Below are positions 16,656-25,146 of a DNA stretch of 34,239 bases, one piece after another (the stretch's first letter is position 1; every line of letters starts with the position of its first letter). The notes under the pieces were generated by a model that made no database searches, was not told the DNA's origin, and saw nothing but the letters and a program-made list of their open reading frames with translations. Location: positions 1-34,239 of the forward strand of contig JBLHPE010000019.1 of the NCBI GenBank assembly GCA_047624005.1, written 5' to 3'. Position numbers and translations under genes: made by a program. This stretch comes from Ascidiaceihabitans sp047624005. GTDB taxonomy: Bacteria; Pseudomonadota; Alphaproteobacteria; Rhodobacterales; Rhodobacteraceae.

Positions 16656-18089
16656 CTAGTCGATCATTGGTAACAACTTGTCCAACGATGCTTTTGCGTC
16701 GCCATAGAACATGCGTGTGTTTTCTTTATAGAACAACGGGTTCTCGATACCTGAGTACCCTGTGCCCTGCCCGCGTTTGGACACGAACACTTGCTTGGCT
16801 TTCCAACATTCTAGAACCGGCATACCAGCGATGGGGCTGTTCGGATCGTCCTGCGCGGCAGGGTTCACGATGTCATTGGATCCAATCACAATCGCCACAT
16901 CGGTTTCAGGGAAATCATCGTTGATTTCATCCATCTCCATGACGATGTCATAAGGTACCTTCGCTTCGGCCAGCAGCACGTTCATATGACCCGGCAAACG
17001 CCCCGCAACAGGGTGAATGGCAAACCGCACGTTCTTGCCTTGGGCGCGAAGTTTGCGGACCAAGTCAGCAACGCCTGACTGTGCCTGTGCAACCGCCATA
17101 CCGTAACCAGGGATGATGACCACGCTGTCAGCTTCATTCAAAGCCGCAGCAACGCCTTCAGCCTCGATTGCGATCTGTTCGCCCTCAACCGCCATCTGTT
17201 CGCCCACAGGGCCACCAAAGCCGCCCAAGATAACCGATACAAATGACCGGTTCATCGCCTTACACATGATGTAGGATAGGATCGCACCGGAGGAACCAAC
17301 AAGCGCACCCACAACGATCATCAGGTCGTTCCCAAGGGAGAAACCAATCGCTGCCGCGGCCCAACCTGAATAGCTGTTCAACATGGATACAACGACGGGC
17401 ATATCCGCGCCACCGATACCCATGATCAGGTGATAACCGATGAACAAGGCTGCCAAAGTCATTAGGAACAATGGGAAAAAGCCGCCGGTGTTAAAGTACC
17501 AGACCAGTGTGATCACGGACAAAGCAGCCGCAGCCGCATTCAACATATGACCACCTGGCAGTTTCGTGGCGACACTGTCTACACGGCCCGCCAACTTGCC
17601 ATAAGCAATGACAGATCCGGTAAAGGTGATCGCACCGATGAAGATACCAAGGAACAATTCGACCCGTAAAATGGCTATCTCTACACCATCCTTTTTGGCC
17701 AAAAGCGCGGCAAAGCCATCCAATGCCTTTTTAGCATTGTCATCCATCGCCATGACGCGACCCATTTCAACATGCGCAATATAGCCCACAAAAACAGCAG
17801 CCAAACCAACAAGTGAGTGCATCGCAGCCACCAATTCAGGCATCTGCGTCATTTGTACCTTAGTCGCCAATTGATAGCCGATGTAACCGCCACCTGCGAT
17901 CAAGATCAGCGACCAGAACCAAAGGCCTGAACCGGGGCCAACCAGTGTTGCAAACACTGCCAAACCCATACCTGCAATGCCGTACCATACCGCGCGCTTA
18001 GCGCTTTCCTGACCTGACAATCCGCCAAGGCTTAGGATGAAAAGAACCGACGAAACCACGTAAGCCGCTATTGTAAAACCATTTTCCAT
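16656..18089 (-). CDS. pntB: NAD(P) transhydrogenase subunit beta
   Basis: This 477-residue protein is PntB, the membrane and NADPH-binding subunit of the proton-translocating transhydrogenase, which uses the proton gradient to reduce NADP with NADH. The N-terminal two thirds contain about nine membrane helices; the C-terminal domain III shows the NADP-binding GYGMAVAQAQ segment and FAIHPVAGRLPGHMNVLLAEA, followed by VIGSNDIVNPAA. Length is normal. A GGGAGCG ribosome site lies in the 12-base gap after pntA. It is followed by a strong terminator, so pntAB form a complete two-gene operon. Confidence 0.97.
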   Translation of the reverse strand: MENGFTIAAYVVSSVLFILSLGGLSGQESAKRAVWYGIAGMGLAVFATLVGPGSGLWFWSLILIAGGGYIGYQLATKVQMTQMPELVAAMHSLVGLAAVFVGYIAHVEMGRVMAMDDNAKKALDGFAALLAKKDGVEIAILRVELFLGIFIGAITFTGSVIAYGKLAGRVDSVATKLPGGHMLNAAAAALSVITLVWYFNTGGFFPLFLMTLAALFIGYHLIMGIGGADMPVVVSMLNSYSGWAAAAIGFSLGNDLMIVVGALVGSSGAILSYIMCKAMNRSFVSVILGGFGGPVGEQMAVEGEQIAIEAEGVAAALNEADSVVIIPGYGMAVAQAQSGVADLVRKLRAQGKNVRFAIHPVAGRLPGHMNVLLAEAKVPYDIVMEMDEINDDFPETDVAIVIGSNDIVNPAAQDDPNSPIAGMPVLECWKAKQVFVSKRGQGTGYSGIENPLFYKENTRMFYGDAKASLDKLLPMID

Positions 18090-18101
18090 GAATTCGCTCC
18101 C

Positions 18102-19676
18102 TTACGATTTCTGGAACATGGCGAGCATACGCCGTGTCACAAGAAAGCCGCCGAAAATATTAATGCCAGTCATAAACACCGCAAGCGACGCCAATAGAAT
18201 AACCAGATAAGAACTTGATCCGATTTGCATCAACGCCCCCAAGATGATGATCGACGAGATCGCATTGGTCACCGCCATCAGTGGTGTGTGCAAGCTGTGT
18301 GCAACGCCCCAGATAACTTGGAAACCAATGAACACGGCCAAAACAAACACAATAAAGTGCTGCATAAAGCTGGGAGGTGCCACAAGACCAACAGCCAACA
18401 ACAACGCGCCGCCAACGGCCAGCAAGGTCACTTGGTTTTTGGTTTCTTGTTTGAACGCTGCAACTTCTACCGCGCGTTTTTCCTCACGGGTCAGTTCAGG
18501 AACAACGTCCTTTTTAGGAGCTGCCGCAATCGCCGCAATTTTGGGTGGGGGTGGTGGGAACGTCACAGCGTTTGCATGGGTCACCGTCGCCCCACGGATC
18601 ACGTCGTCTTCCATATTGTGATTGATCACACCGTCTTTTTCAGGGGTCAGATCAGCCAGCATGTGACGGATATTAGTGGAGTAAAGTGTTGAGGCTTGTG
18701 CAGCCATACGGCTTGGGAAATCGGTATAACCAACAATAGTCACGCCATTGTCGGTCACGATCTTCTCATCCATGACGGTTAGCTTACAGTTACCACCCTT
18801 TTCAGCAGCCAAGTCGATGATGACCGAACCCGGCTTCATCGCGGCAACCATATCTTCGGTCCACAACTCAGGTGCTTCGCGGTTCGGGATCAACGCTGTG
18901 GTGATAACGATGTCAATTTCAGGCGCCAATTCGCGGAACTTGGCCAGTTGGGCCTCGCGGAACTCTGGGCTGGACACGGACGCATAACCGCCTGTCGACG
19001 CGCCGTCTGCTTGTTCTTCTTCAAAGTCGAGGAAGACAAATTCGGCACCCATTGATTCAACTTGTTCCGCCGCTTCAGGACGGACGTCAAAGGCATAAGT
19101 GATCGCGCCAAGGCTGGTGGCTGTGCCAACAGCTGCCAAACCGGCAACCCCTGCCCCGACAATTAGAACTTTGGCTGGTGGAACCTTACCCGCAGCCGTA
19201 ATCTGGCCGGTAAAGAAGCGGCCAAAGTTATTTCCTGCCTCAATGACAGCGCGGTAACCCGCGATATTTGCCATCGACGACAATGCATCCATTTTCTGGG
19301 CACGGCTGATGCGAGGCACCATATCCATCGCAACAAGGGTCGAGCCCTTTTTTGCAGCGGACGCGAGCAACTTCTCACTGGCTGCTGGATTTACGAACGA
19401 GATTACCGTTTGCCCATCGCGCAAGCGTTTAACTTCGGTGTCATTGGGCGCGCGGACCTTTGCAACCACATCGGCAGCCTTCCAAAGGGCCGCAGCCGTT
19501 TTCGCAACCTCAACGCCAGCTGACTTATAATCAGCATCAGAAAATCCGGCTTCAGCGCCTGCGCCCGTTTCGATTAGGCACTCATGGCCCAATTTTTGCA
19601 GTTGTGCAGCACTTTCAGGCGTCATCGCGACGCGGCGCTCACCCTCAAATAATTCCTTTGGTGTCCCGATCTTCAT
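18102..19676 (-). CDS. pntA: NAD(P) transhydrogenase subunit alpha
   Basis: This 524-residue protein is a full-length PntA: an N-terminal NAD-binding domain I (start MKIGTPKELFEGERRVAMTP, dinucleotide motif VGAGVAGLAAVG near residue 172), a proline-rich linker near residue 370 and four C-terminal membrane helices. In some Alphaproteobacteria, such as Rhodospirillum rubrum, alpha is split in two; here it is one chain. GGGGAAG lies 7 bases before the ATG. It is the first gene of the pntAB operon and its promoter should lie in the 354-base gap upstream. Confidence 0.97.
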   Translation of the reverse strand: MKIGTPKELFEGERRVAMTPESAAQLQKLGHECLIETGAGAEAGFSDADYKSAGVEVAKTAAALWKAADVVAKVRAPNDTEVKRLRDGQTVISFVNPAASEKLLASAAKKGSTLVAMDMVPRISRAQKMDALSSMANIAGYRAVIEAGNNFGRFFTGQITAAGKVPPAKVLIVGAGVAGLAAVGTATSLGAITYAFDVRPEAAEQVESMGAEFVFLDFEEEQADGASTGGYASVSSPEFREAQLAKFRELAPEIDIVITTALIPNREAPELWTEDMVAAMKPGSVIIDLAAEKGGNCKLTVMDEKIVTDNGVTIVGYTDFPSRMAAQASTLYSTNIRHMLADLTPEKDGVINHNMEDDVIRGATVTHANAVTFPPPPPKIAAIAAAPKKDVVPELTREEKRAVEVAAFKQETKNQVTLLAVGGALLLAVGLVAPPSFMQHFIVFVLAVFIGFQVIWGVAHSLHTPLMAVTNAISSIIILGALMQIGSSSYLVILLASLAVFMTGINIFGGFLVTRRMLAMFQKS

Positions 19677-20030
19677 TCGACAGCTTCCCCATTCATCATG
19701 TTCTGTTTACGCCATCTTTCACATAAAATACGGCAAAACCAGTTGTTCAAAAAAAATTTAACTTGCTGCAGCGCAGAATACAACCCAATCACAATGCCTC
19801 AAAGGTAATTTATGCAAACTATTAGCCGAATTTTCGCATGTTTCGTTCGCGACGGATCACCCATTTCACAATAACAACGAAGCCAGTGTCCCGTCATTTA
19901 GACAAAATTGTTATTATCAATAATATAAACATAAACCGCGCGGGGAGCCCCAACAGTTTTGTGACGGAACGGCATGGCTTGCCCCTCGCTCAGACCGCCG
20001 TACTCTCATTCCAACAAGAGGGAGAAAAAC
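19677..20030. promoter_or_regulatory. Divergent intergenic region between pntA and the SDR gene
   Basis: No gene is visible in these 354 bases. They must hold the promoters of pntAB (minus) and the SDR gene (plus). For the SDR gene a plausible pair is TAGACA (19899-19904) and TAATAT (19921-19926) with a 16-base gap. The -35 overlaps the TTTAGACAAAATTGT motif that is repeated upstream of glcB/pepN. The rest is AT-rich sequence without clear repeats. Confidence 0.4.
19897..19912. promoter_or_regulatory. Shared motif TTTAGACAAAATTGT, copy 1 (SDR upstream region)
   Basis: The first 15 bases are identical to 25131-25145. The core GACAA-AA-TTGT(T) is a near inverted repeat. It may be an operator, or part of it may be the -35 region of the SDR promoter. 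Confidence 0.4.
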
Positions 20031-20798
20031 ATGTCATCAACAAATCAACCATTACTCGGGAAACACGCGCTGATCACCGGCGGTGGAACCGGAATTGGGC
20101 TTGCGATGGCCCATAGCCTTGTCGCGCAAGGTGCGCAGGTGACAATCACCGGGCGACGTCAAGAAGTGTTGGACGAGGTCGCAACACCTGGCATGTTTGG
20201 TGTGGCCATGGACGTGCGCGAAGAGGAACAAGTTGTAGGCCGGATCGCCGAAGCCGTTGCGGCCCGTGGTCCAATCCAGATTTGTATCGCCAACGCAGGT
20301 GTTGCGACGGGCAAAGCCGTTCACAAAACGGATATGGCATTCTGGCGCGACATGATGGCGACCAATCTTGATGGCGCGTTTCTTACTATCCGCGAAAGCC
20401 TTGGTTCTATGCGCCATACCGATTGGGGACGCGTCATTGCTGTGTCGTCTATCGCCGGTATTCGCGGCGTGCCGGGGGCTGCCTGTTATTCTGCGTCCAA
20501 ACACGGGATGATCGGCCTTATTCGTTCACTTAGCGAGGACTATATGGGCCAGCCGTTTACCTTTAATTCGATCTGTCCCGGCTATGTGGATACCGAGATC
20601 ATCACCCGTAACACTGACAGCATTGCTGAACGTGCTGGGATCAGTAAGGAAAAGGCGCTTGGACTGATGGTGAATACAAACCGCCACCGTCGCTTGATCG
20701 AATGTGACGAGGTGGCAGCAGCGATGAATTATCTTGTCGGGCCAGGATCACAAAGCATCAACGGTCAGAACTTTGAGATCGCTGGCGGCCAGATGTAA
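20031..20798 (+). CDS. Short-chain dehydrogenase/reductase, 3-hydroxyacyl/3-hydroxybutyrate type
   Basis: This 255-residue SDR has the full classical set: cofactor loop GGGTGIG (17-23), NAG (88-90), N112, the catalytic serine in VSSIAG (139-140), Y153 and K157 in YSASK, and a C-terminal NGQNFEIAGGQM. The basic pair GRR at 41-43 at the end of the second strand could favour NADP, but this is not decisive. The stretch ISKEKALGLMVNTNRHRR resembles the substrate loop of 3-hydroxybutyrate and 3-hydroxyacyl-CoA dehydrogenases, so oxidation of a 3-hydroxy acid or its CoA ester is the best guess. The ATG at 20031 has a strong GAGGGAG site; an in-frame extension to 19974 was rejected. The gene stands alone. 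Confidence 0.85.
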   Translation: MSSTNQPLLGKHALITGGGTGIGLAMAHSLVAQGAQVTITGRRQEVLDEVATPGMFGVAMDVREEEQVVGRIAEAVAARGPIQICIANAGVATGKAVHKTDMAFWRDMMATNLDGAFLTIRESLGSMRHTDWGRVIAVSSIAGIRGVPGAACYSASKHGMIGLIRSLSEDYMGQPFTFNSICPGYVDTEIITRNTDSIAERAGISKEKALGLMVNTNRHRRLIECDEVAAAMNYLVGPGSQSINGQNFEIAGGQM

Positions 20799-20813
20799 TC
20801 GCGTCTTAACCTA

Positions 20814-20836
20814 AAGGTGCGCGGCACGCGCACCTT
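20814..20836. terminator. Perfect 10-bp hairpin between convergent SDR and RayT-like genes
   Basis: AAGGTGCGCG, loop GCA, CGCGCACCTT form a perfect stem. It begins 16 bases after the SDR stop and overlaps the stop codon of the RayT-like gene. It has no U-run on either strand. It could act as a two-way terminator, or be a REP-like palindrome of the kind RayT proteins recognise; only one copy was noticed here. Confidence 0.5.
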
Positions 20837-21380
20837 ACCCCGCTTTCTGCAAGGGCTTGCTGATCGGTGGGATGTAAAACCCGCCACCGGACATCTTAGG
20901 GTCAAACTGTCCGCGTCGTATCGCGCGGTGCACCGAGGAATGCGGCCAATTCTGGGGCCGCGCAACCAATCCAGCTTGGACAGGTGCGGTTAGGATCATG
21001 TGACGATGTACTTCAATATCTTCTTCGTCACGCAAATGATGTTCCCAAAAACGGCGCTGCCAAATCCCTTTCTCACGTCGCCTTAAGGCCGAAGGGTCAA
21101 GGGTTTCCAAAGCAGGCAGCCCGCGTGAAAAATGCGATTTCAACATCCGCCAGCGTTTGCCAAAATCGAGGTCTCCGTCCGGCAATGTCCAGATGGTATG
21201 GATCACCGAAGGCAAGACGACGATCTCGTCAATCTCGAACGGCATAGACGTAATTGTTTTACGGGTGGCAAGACGCAACCGCCCGATCTGATGCACCAAT
21301 AGGTTTGAGTGGCGGTCTAATAATCGAACTGTGAAAAACAGTTTGGTTCCTGTGTGCCGAGGGCGAATACAATTTGACAT
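20835..21380 (-). CDS. RayT-like (REP-associated Y1 transposase) homologue without catalytic residues
   Basis: This 181-residue protein aligns along its length with the REP-associated tyrosine transposases: the start with PRHTGTKLFFTVRLLDR, PFEIDEIVVLP..IHTIWTLP, RWRMLKSHFSR, IWQRRFWEHHLRDEED, and NWPHSSVHRAIRRG near the end. The active site is missing. Where the family has the HUH motif (usually DHLH or DHMH) this protein has SVIH, so the first histidine is lost. Where the family has the catalytic tyrosine (HVDYIHFNPVKHG) it reads HRHMILTAPVQAG, with methionine in place of tyrosine. The frame is intact and there is no frameshift. It may be a DNA-binding protein derived from RayT, or a decaying gene. 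A CtrA-like site lies 24 bases before the ATG. Confidence 0.8.
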   Translation of the reverse strand: MSNCIRPRHTGTKLFFTVRLLDRHSNLLVHQIGRLRLATRKTITSMPFEIDEIVVLPSVIHTIWTLPDGDLDFGKRWRMLKSHFSRGLPALETLDPSALRRREKGIWQRRFWEHHLRDEEDIEVHRHMILTAPVQAGLVARPQNWPHSSVHRAIRRGQFDPKMSGGGFYIPPISKPLQKAG

Positions 21381-21403
21381 AGGCCCACACTGCTACAGCA
21401 TGG

Positions 21404-21419
21404 TTAAACATCGCTTAAC
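21404..21419 (-). promoter_or_regulatory. CtrA-like site TTAA-N7-TTAA before the RayT-like gene
   Basis: On the minus strand the sequence reads GTTAAGCGATGTTTAACC, which fits the alphaproteobacterial CtrA pattern TTAA-N7-TTAACC. It lies 24 bases upstream of the start codon of the RayT-like gene. The match is by eye; no binding is shown. Confidence 0.45.
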
Positions 21420-21454
21420 GCCCACAATTCCCGTGTTGTCGGTGCTCTAAGCGT

Positions 21455-22234
21455 CTAACCGACCAATTTAAGCGAGGGGCGCAATTCGCCCGCGTCCCAC
21501 GCATGGACCGCATCCCCAAACGCCGTAAATAGCGCTGATGAGACTGGGTTCGCGGCCGCCTTCCATTCAGGATGCCACTGCACCGACAACGTAAAACCGG
21601 GCGCACCGTCAACATAGATCGCTTCAGGTGTCCCGTCAGGCGCGACACCGTCCACCACAATCCGATCACCTGCCTCTTTGATCCCCTGCCCGTGCAAGGT
21701 GTTGGTCATCACCTCATGCGACCCAAGAACACGGTGGAACACGCCACCTTCCGTAAACTTCACAGCGTGGCGCAACGCAAACTTCTCTTCAATTGTGCCT
21801 TCAGGCGGCATCCGGTGATTGGTACGCCCCGGCAGATCGCGAATTTCGGGGTAAAGTGAGCCACCCATTGCAACATTCACTTCCTGAAAGCCGCGGCAAA
21901 TACCAAAAATCGGCAAACCACGTTCGACACAGGCACGGATCAATGGCAGCGCAACACCGTCACGACCACGGTCAAAATCACCATAGGCAGCTGTCGCTTC
22001 TTCACCGTATTCATCGGGGTGAACGTTAGGCCGCGCGCCTGTGAAAATAAAACCAGCACAGCGTTCGATCAAGTCCTTAACATGCACATGATCCGGTGTG
22101 GATGGGATCAGCAATGGCAAGGCATCACACACATCGCCAACCGCTTCGACATTGATCGCGCCACTGCCGTAAACTTCGTATTGGTCATTGATTAAATGAC
22201 TATTTGTCAGAATTCCGATAATTGGACGCGCCAT
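21455..22234 (-). CDS. Class I glutamine amidotransferase-like hydrolase (peptidase C26, PuuD-like)
   Basis: This 259-residue protein belongs to the C26 gamma-glutamyl hydrolases. It has the nucleophile cysteine C113 in FGICRGFQEVN and the catalytic histidine in VQWHPEWK near residue 220, with a glutamate two residues later. TGARPNVHPDEYG near 65-77 is typical of the PuuD subfamily, which splits gamma-glutamyl-GABA in putrescine breakdown; here no other puu gene is nearby, so the substrate is open. The ATG at 22234 was chosen for its AGGGA site; an extension to 22270 is unlikely. It is separated from glcG by a terminator and probably has its own promoter. Confidence 0.88.
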   Translation of the reverse strand: MARPIIGILTNSHLINDQYEVYGSGAINVEAVGDVCDALPLLIPSTPDHVHVKDLIERCAGFIFTGARPNVHPDEYGEEATAAYGDFDRGRDGVALPLIRACVERGLPIFGICRGFQEVNVAMGGSLYPEIRDLPGRTNHRMPPEGTIEEKFALRHAVKFTEGGVFHRVLGSHEVMTNTLHGQGIKEAGDRIVVDGVAPDGTPEAIYVDGAPGFTLSVQWHPEWKAAANPVSSALFTAFGDAVHAWDAGELRPSLKLVG

Positions 22235-22287
22235 GAATTTCCCTAGTCGTTCTATTGCGGTTCTATGCATTTCATCACCGTATAATA

Positions 22288-22315
22288 GGAAGGGCGGACC
22301 CTGAAAAGCCCGCCC
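22288..22315 (-). terminator. Terminator of glcB-glcG
   Basis: On the minus strand GGGCGGGC, an 8-base loop, GTCCGCCC form an 8-pair stem with one G-T pair, followed by TTCCTATT. It lies between glcG and the C26 hydrolase gene and would separate their transcripts. The T-run is interrupted, so confidence is moderate. Confidence 0.55.
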
Positions 22316-22371
22316 GATGCGCAGATGTCTGTGCGCAAATCCGTATGTCTGGTTGCCTAAAAGAGCGGCGT

Positions 22372-22794
22372 TTAGATTTCGCCGTCTAGTCCAGCTGCTT
22401 CAAGGCCTGCCATCGCAACGATCGCATCATTGTCGGATGAATCACCTGTCACGCCAACAGCGCCAATCACGACACCTTTTTTGTCACGCACCAAGACGCC
22501 ACCTGGAACAGGAATCATCTGACCACCAAACGCACTACCAGCGGCTGCGATAAAGTAAGCCTGCGCTTCAGCACGTGCCATTTGCGCAGTACCCGCCATG
22601 CCAAACATAACCGAACCATAGGCTTTGCCTTGGGCGATTGCGAAACGGCCCGGTGCAGCGCCATCTTCACGTTCAAACGCTTGCACGTGACCACCAGCAT
22701 CCAAAACAACAACCGACATTGGTTTTAGATCAAGTTCACGGCCCTTTTCGATGGCTTTACGAACGATTGTACGGGCTTTTCTAAGAGAGATCAT
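22372..22794 (-). CDS. glcG: GlcG/HbpS family (DUF336) protein
   Basis: This 140-residue protein is of the GlcG/HbpS family (DUF336). Visible family features are VVVLDAGGHVQAFERED near residues 28-44, a helical middle, and the glycine-rich GSAFGGQMIPVPGGVLV near 86-102, ending in VIGAVGVTGDSSDND. Some relatives bind haem or cobalamin; in E. coli glcG lies in the glycolate operon with unknown role. Here it follows glcB after 35 bases and shares its transcript, but glcDEF are absent. The function is unknown. Confidence 0.88.
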   Translation of the reverse strand: MISLRKARTIVRKAIEKGRELDLKPMSVVVLDAGGHVQAFEREDGAAPGRFAIAQGKAYGSVMFGMAGTAQMARAEAQAYFIAAAGSAFGGQMIPVPGGVLVRDKKGVVIGAVGVTGDSSDNDAIVAMAGLEAAGLDGEI

Positions 22795-22829
22795 TTTGAT
22801 TTCCTTTGTGTAAGAGAGTTAAGCAGGCT

Positions 22830-24959
22830 TTAGATCGCGGCCTTTTTGAATTCTAAACGACGCTCGTGCAAAACGGGCTCGGTATAGCCTGACGGTTGCA
22901 CGCGGCCTTTCAACACCAGATCACAGGCCGCTTGAAACGCGATGCCGTCAAACCCAGGGGCCATTGGCAAATAGCTAGCGTCGCTAGCGTTCTGTCCATC
23001 AACGACCGCTGCCATCTTTTTCAGGCCCGCCATGACTTGATCCTCAGAGATCACACCATGGTGCAGCCAGTTCGCCATTGCTTGCGCTGAAATCCGGCAG
23101 GTTGCGCGGTCTTCCATTAGGCCCACGTTGTTAATGTCTGGAACCTTAGAACAGCCAACACCTTGATCGACCCAGCGCACAACATAACCAAGGATACCTT
23201 GAGCGTTGTTCTCGATTTCGTGGGCGATTTCTTCATCGCTTAGATTGCGGCCTGTCATGGCTGGAATGGTCAGCAAATCCTCAAGCGTGCCACGTGGACC
23301 ACCGTCTTTGATCTCGACCTGACGGGCCAAAACATCAACATGATGATAATGCGTTGCGTGCAAAGTTGCCGCCGTTGGCGACGGAACCCATGCACAGTTT
23401 GCGCCAGATTGCGGGTGACCAATTTTGGCCACCAACATATCGGCCATTAGGTCAGGCATCGCCCACATACCCTTACCAATTTGCGCACGACCCTGAAGGC
23501 CACAAGCCAAACCAATGTCGACATTGCGATCCTCATAGGATGCGATCCAAGGCGCGGCTTTCATTTCGCCCTTTGGCACCATTGGCCCCGCTTCCATCGA
23601 GGTATGAATTTCATCACCCGTACGATCCAAGAAGCCCGTGTTGATAAAGGCGACGCGTGATTTCGCAGCGCGGATACATTCAGCCAAATTGGCAGACGTG
23701 CGGCGTTCCTCATCCATGATGCCAAGCTTAACAGTGTTGGCTGGCAGTCCCAGAACACCTTCAACCCGTGTGAAAATTTCGTCTGCAAAGGCAACTTCTT
23801 CTGGCCCGTGCATCTTTGGCTTCACGACATAGACGGAACCGGTGACGGAGTTGCCGCCCTCACGTTGCAAATCATGCATCGCGATCATGGTGGTCATCAT
23901 GGCGTCCATGATACCTTCGCCAACCTCATTTCCATCACTGTCTGTGATGGCAGGGTTTGTCATCAGATGGCCAACATTGCGGATCAACATCAGGGCGCGG
24001 CCCTTGGACGTCACGGCACTGCCATCTGGCGCGGTAAAGGCGCGATCGCCCGCCATCTCACGGGTCAATGATTTGCCGTTCTTCTCGAACGTTTCTTTCA
24101 GATCGCCGCGCATCAGACCAAGCCAGTTGGTGTAGGCGACGACTTTATCTTCCGCATCCACTGCCGCGACACTGTCTTCGCAATCCATGATCGTGGACAG
24201 CGCTGATTCCAACCAAACGTCGGAAATGTCAGCTTTGTCTGCTTGACCAATCGGGGTCGAACCATCAACGCGGATTTCAATCAACAGACCGTTTTTGCGT
24301 AGGTAATATGATCCAGCGTCATGGCCTGCGAATTGTGCAGGATCAGCCAATGCTACCCCACCAGCCATCAACGCACCGTCAACAACCGCCAAGCCATCAA
24401 TGTCTGACCATGAGCCAGCAGCTAAAGGTGCTGCCTGATCCAAATGAGTACGCGCCCATGCAATCACACGACCACCACGTTCCGCGTCATAGCCCTTGCC
24501 CGTTGGCAAATCGCCCAGCGCGTCTGTGCCGTACAATGCATCATACAAGCTGCCCCAACGTGCGTTGGCGGCGTTCAAAGCAAAGCGGGCGTTCATGATC
24601 GGCACAACCAATTGCGGGCCAGGCAACATTGCGATCTCTGGGTCAACATTTGCTGTATCAATGGAGAATGGTGCGCCCTCTGGGACCAAATAGCCAATCT
24701 CTTTCAGGAAATCAGTATAGGCGACTGCATCGTGATCTTGACCACGACGGGCCACATGCCACGCATCAACTTGGGCTTGCATGTCTTCACGTTTGGCAAG
24801 CAAGGCGCGGTTCTTTGGACCCAGCTCGTGCACGATATCAGAAAATCCTGACCAAAAGGCCTCTGCCTCTACACCAGTACCCGGCAGTGCCGCGTTCTCT
24901 ACAAAATCAGCAAGCTCTGCCGCTACATTCAAATTAGACTTCTTAACAAACGCGCCCAT
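22830..24959 (-). CDS. glcB: Malate synthase G
   Basis: This 709-residue protein is malate synthase G, which condenses glyoxylate with acetyl-CoA to malate. Family segments are easily seen: GIMDEERRTSANLAECIRAA, FINTGFLDRTGDEIHTSMEAGPM, IGKGMWAMPDLMADML and the C-terminal VGLMEDRATCRISAQAMANWL. The length fits form G, not the shorter form A. The ATG at 24959 has an AGAGGGA site at the right distance, so an in-frame extension to 25031 was rejected. Glyoxylate could come from glycolate, the glyoxylate shunt or purines; no gene for any of these is in the window. It heads a short operon with glcG. Confidence 0.96.
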   Translation of the reverse strand: MGAFVKKSNLNVAAELADFVENAALPGTGVEAEAFWSGFSDIVHELGPKNRALLAKREDMQAQVDAWHVARRGQDHDAVAYTDFLKEIGYLVPEGAPFSIDTANVDPEIAMLPGPQLVVPIMNARFALNAANARWGSLYDALYGTDALGDLPTGKGYDAERGGRVIAWARTHLDQAAPLAAGSWSDIDGLAVVDGALMAGGVALADPAQFAGHDAGSYYLRKNGLLIEIRVDGSTPIGQADKADISDVWLESALSTIMDCEDSVAAVDAEDKVVAYTNWLGLMRGDLKETFEKNGKSLTREMAGDRAFTAPDGSAVTSKGRALMLIRNVGHLMTNPAITDSDGNEVGEGIMDAMMTTMIAMHDLQREGGNSVTGSVYVVKPKMHGPEEVAFADEIFTRVEGVLGLPANTVKLGIMDEERRTSANLAECIRAAKSRVAFINTGFLDRTGDEIHTSMEAGPMVPKGEMKAAPWIASYEDRNVDIGLACGLQGRAQIGKGMWAMPDLMADMLVAKIGHPQSGANCAWVPSPTAATLHATHYHHVDVLARQVEIKDGGPRGTLEDLLTIPAMTGRNLSDEEIAHEIENNAQGILGYVVRWVDQGVGCSKVPDINNVGLMEDRATCRISAQAMANWLHHGVISEDQVMAGLKKMAAVVDGQNASDASYLPMAPGFDGIAFQAACDLVLKGRVQPSGYTEPVLHERRLEFKKAAI

Positions 24960-25130
24960 AGCAAATCCCTCTTTGGTGTCCGGTGGTATACTGAGTGTAT
25001 CACTAGGCAATAAGTTTCCGATAGTAAACATGATTGGTAAAATTATATGACCAATTTTTTCAACATTTACGAAAGTCTTGTTTGCTGAATTTGATAAAGA
25101 CTTCTTTATAGCGGTCTTGCCTCACACCGG

Positions 25131-25146
25131 TTTAGACAAAATTGTC
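25131..25146. promoter_or_regulatory. Shared motif TTTAGACAAAATTGT, copy 2 (glcB/pepN intergenic region)
   Basis: The first 15 bases are identical to those before the SDR gene. Here the core is a clean inverted repeat GACAA-AA-TTGTC (25135-25146). It lies 172 bases from the glcB start and 88 from the pepN start, so it could act on either. Confidence 0.4.

Noticed and set aside
22270..22271. Upstream in-frame starts for several genes (for example 5491, 9924, 22270, 25031)
   Set aside because: The extra residues have no family similarity and better ribosome sites lie before the inner ATGs.
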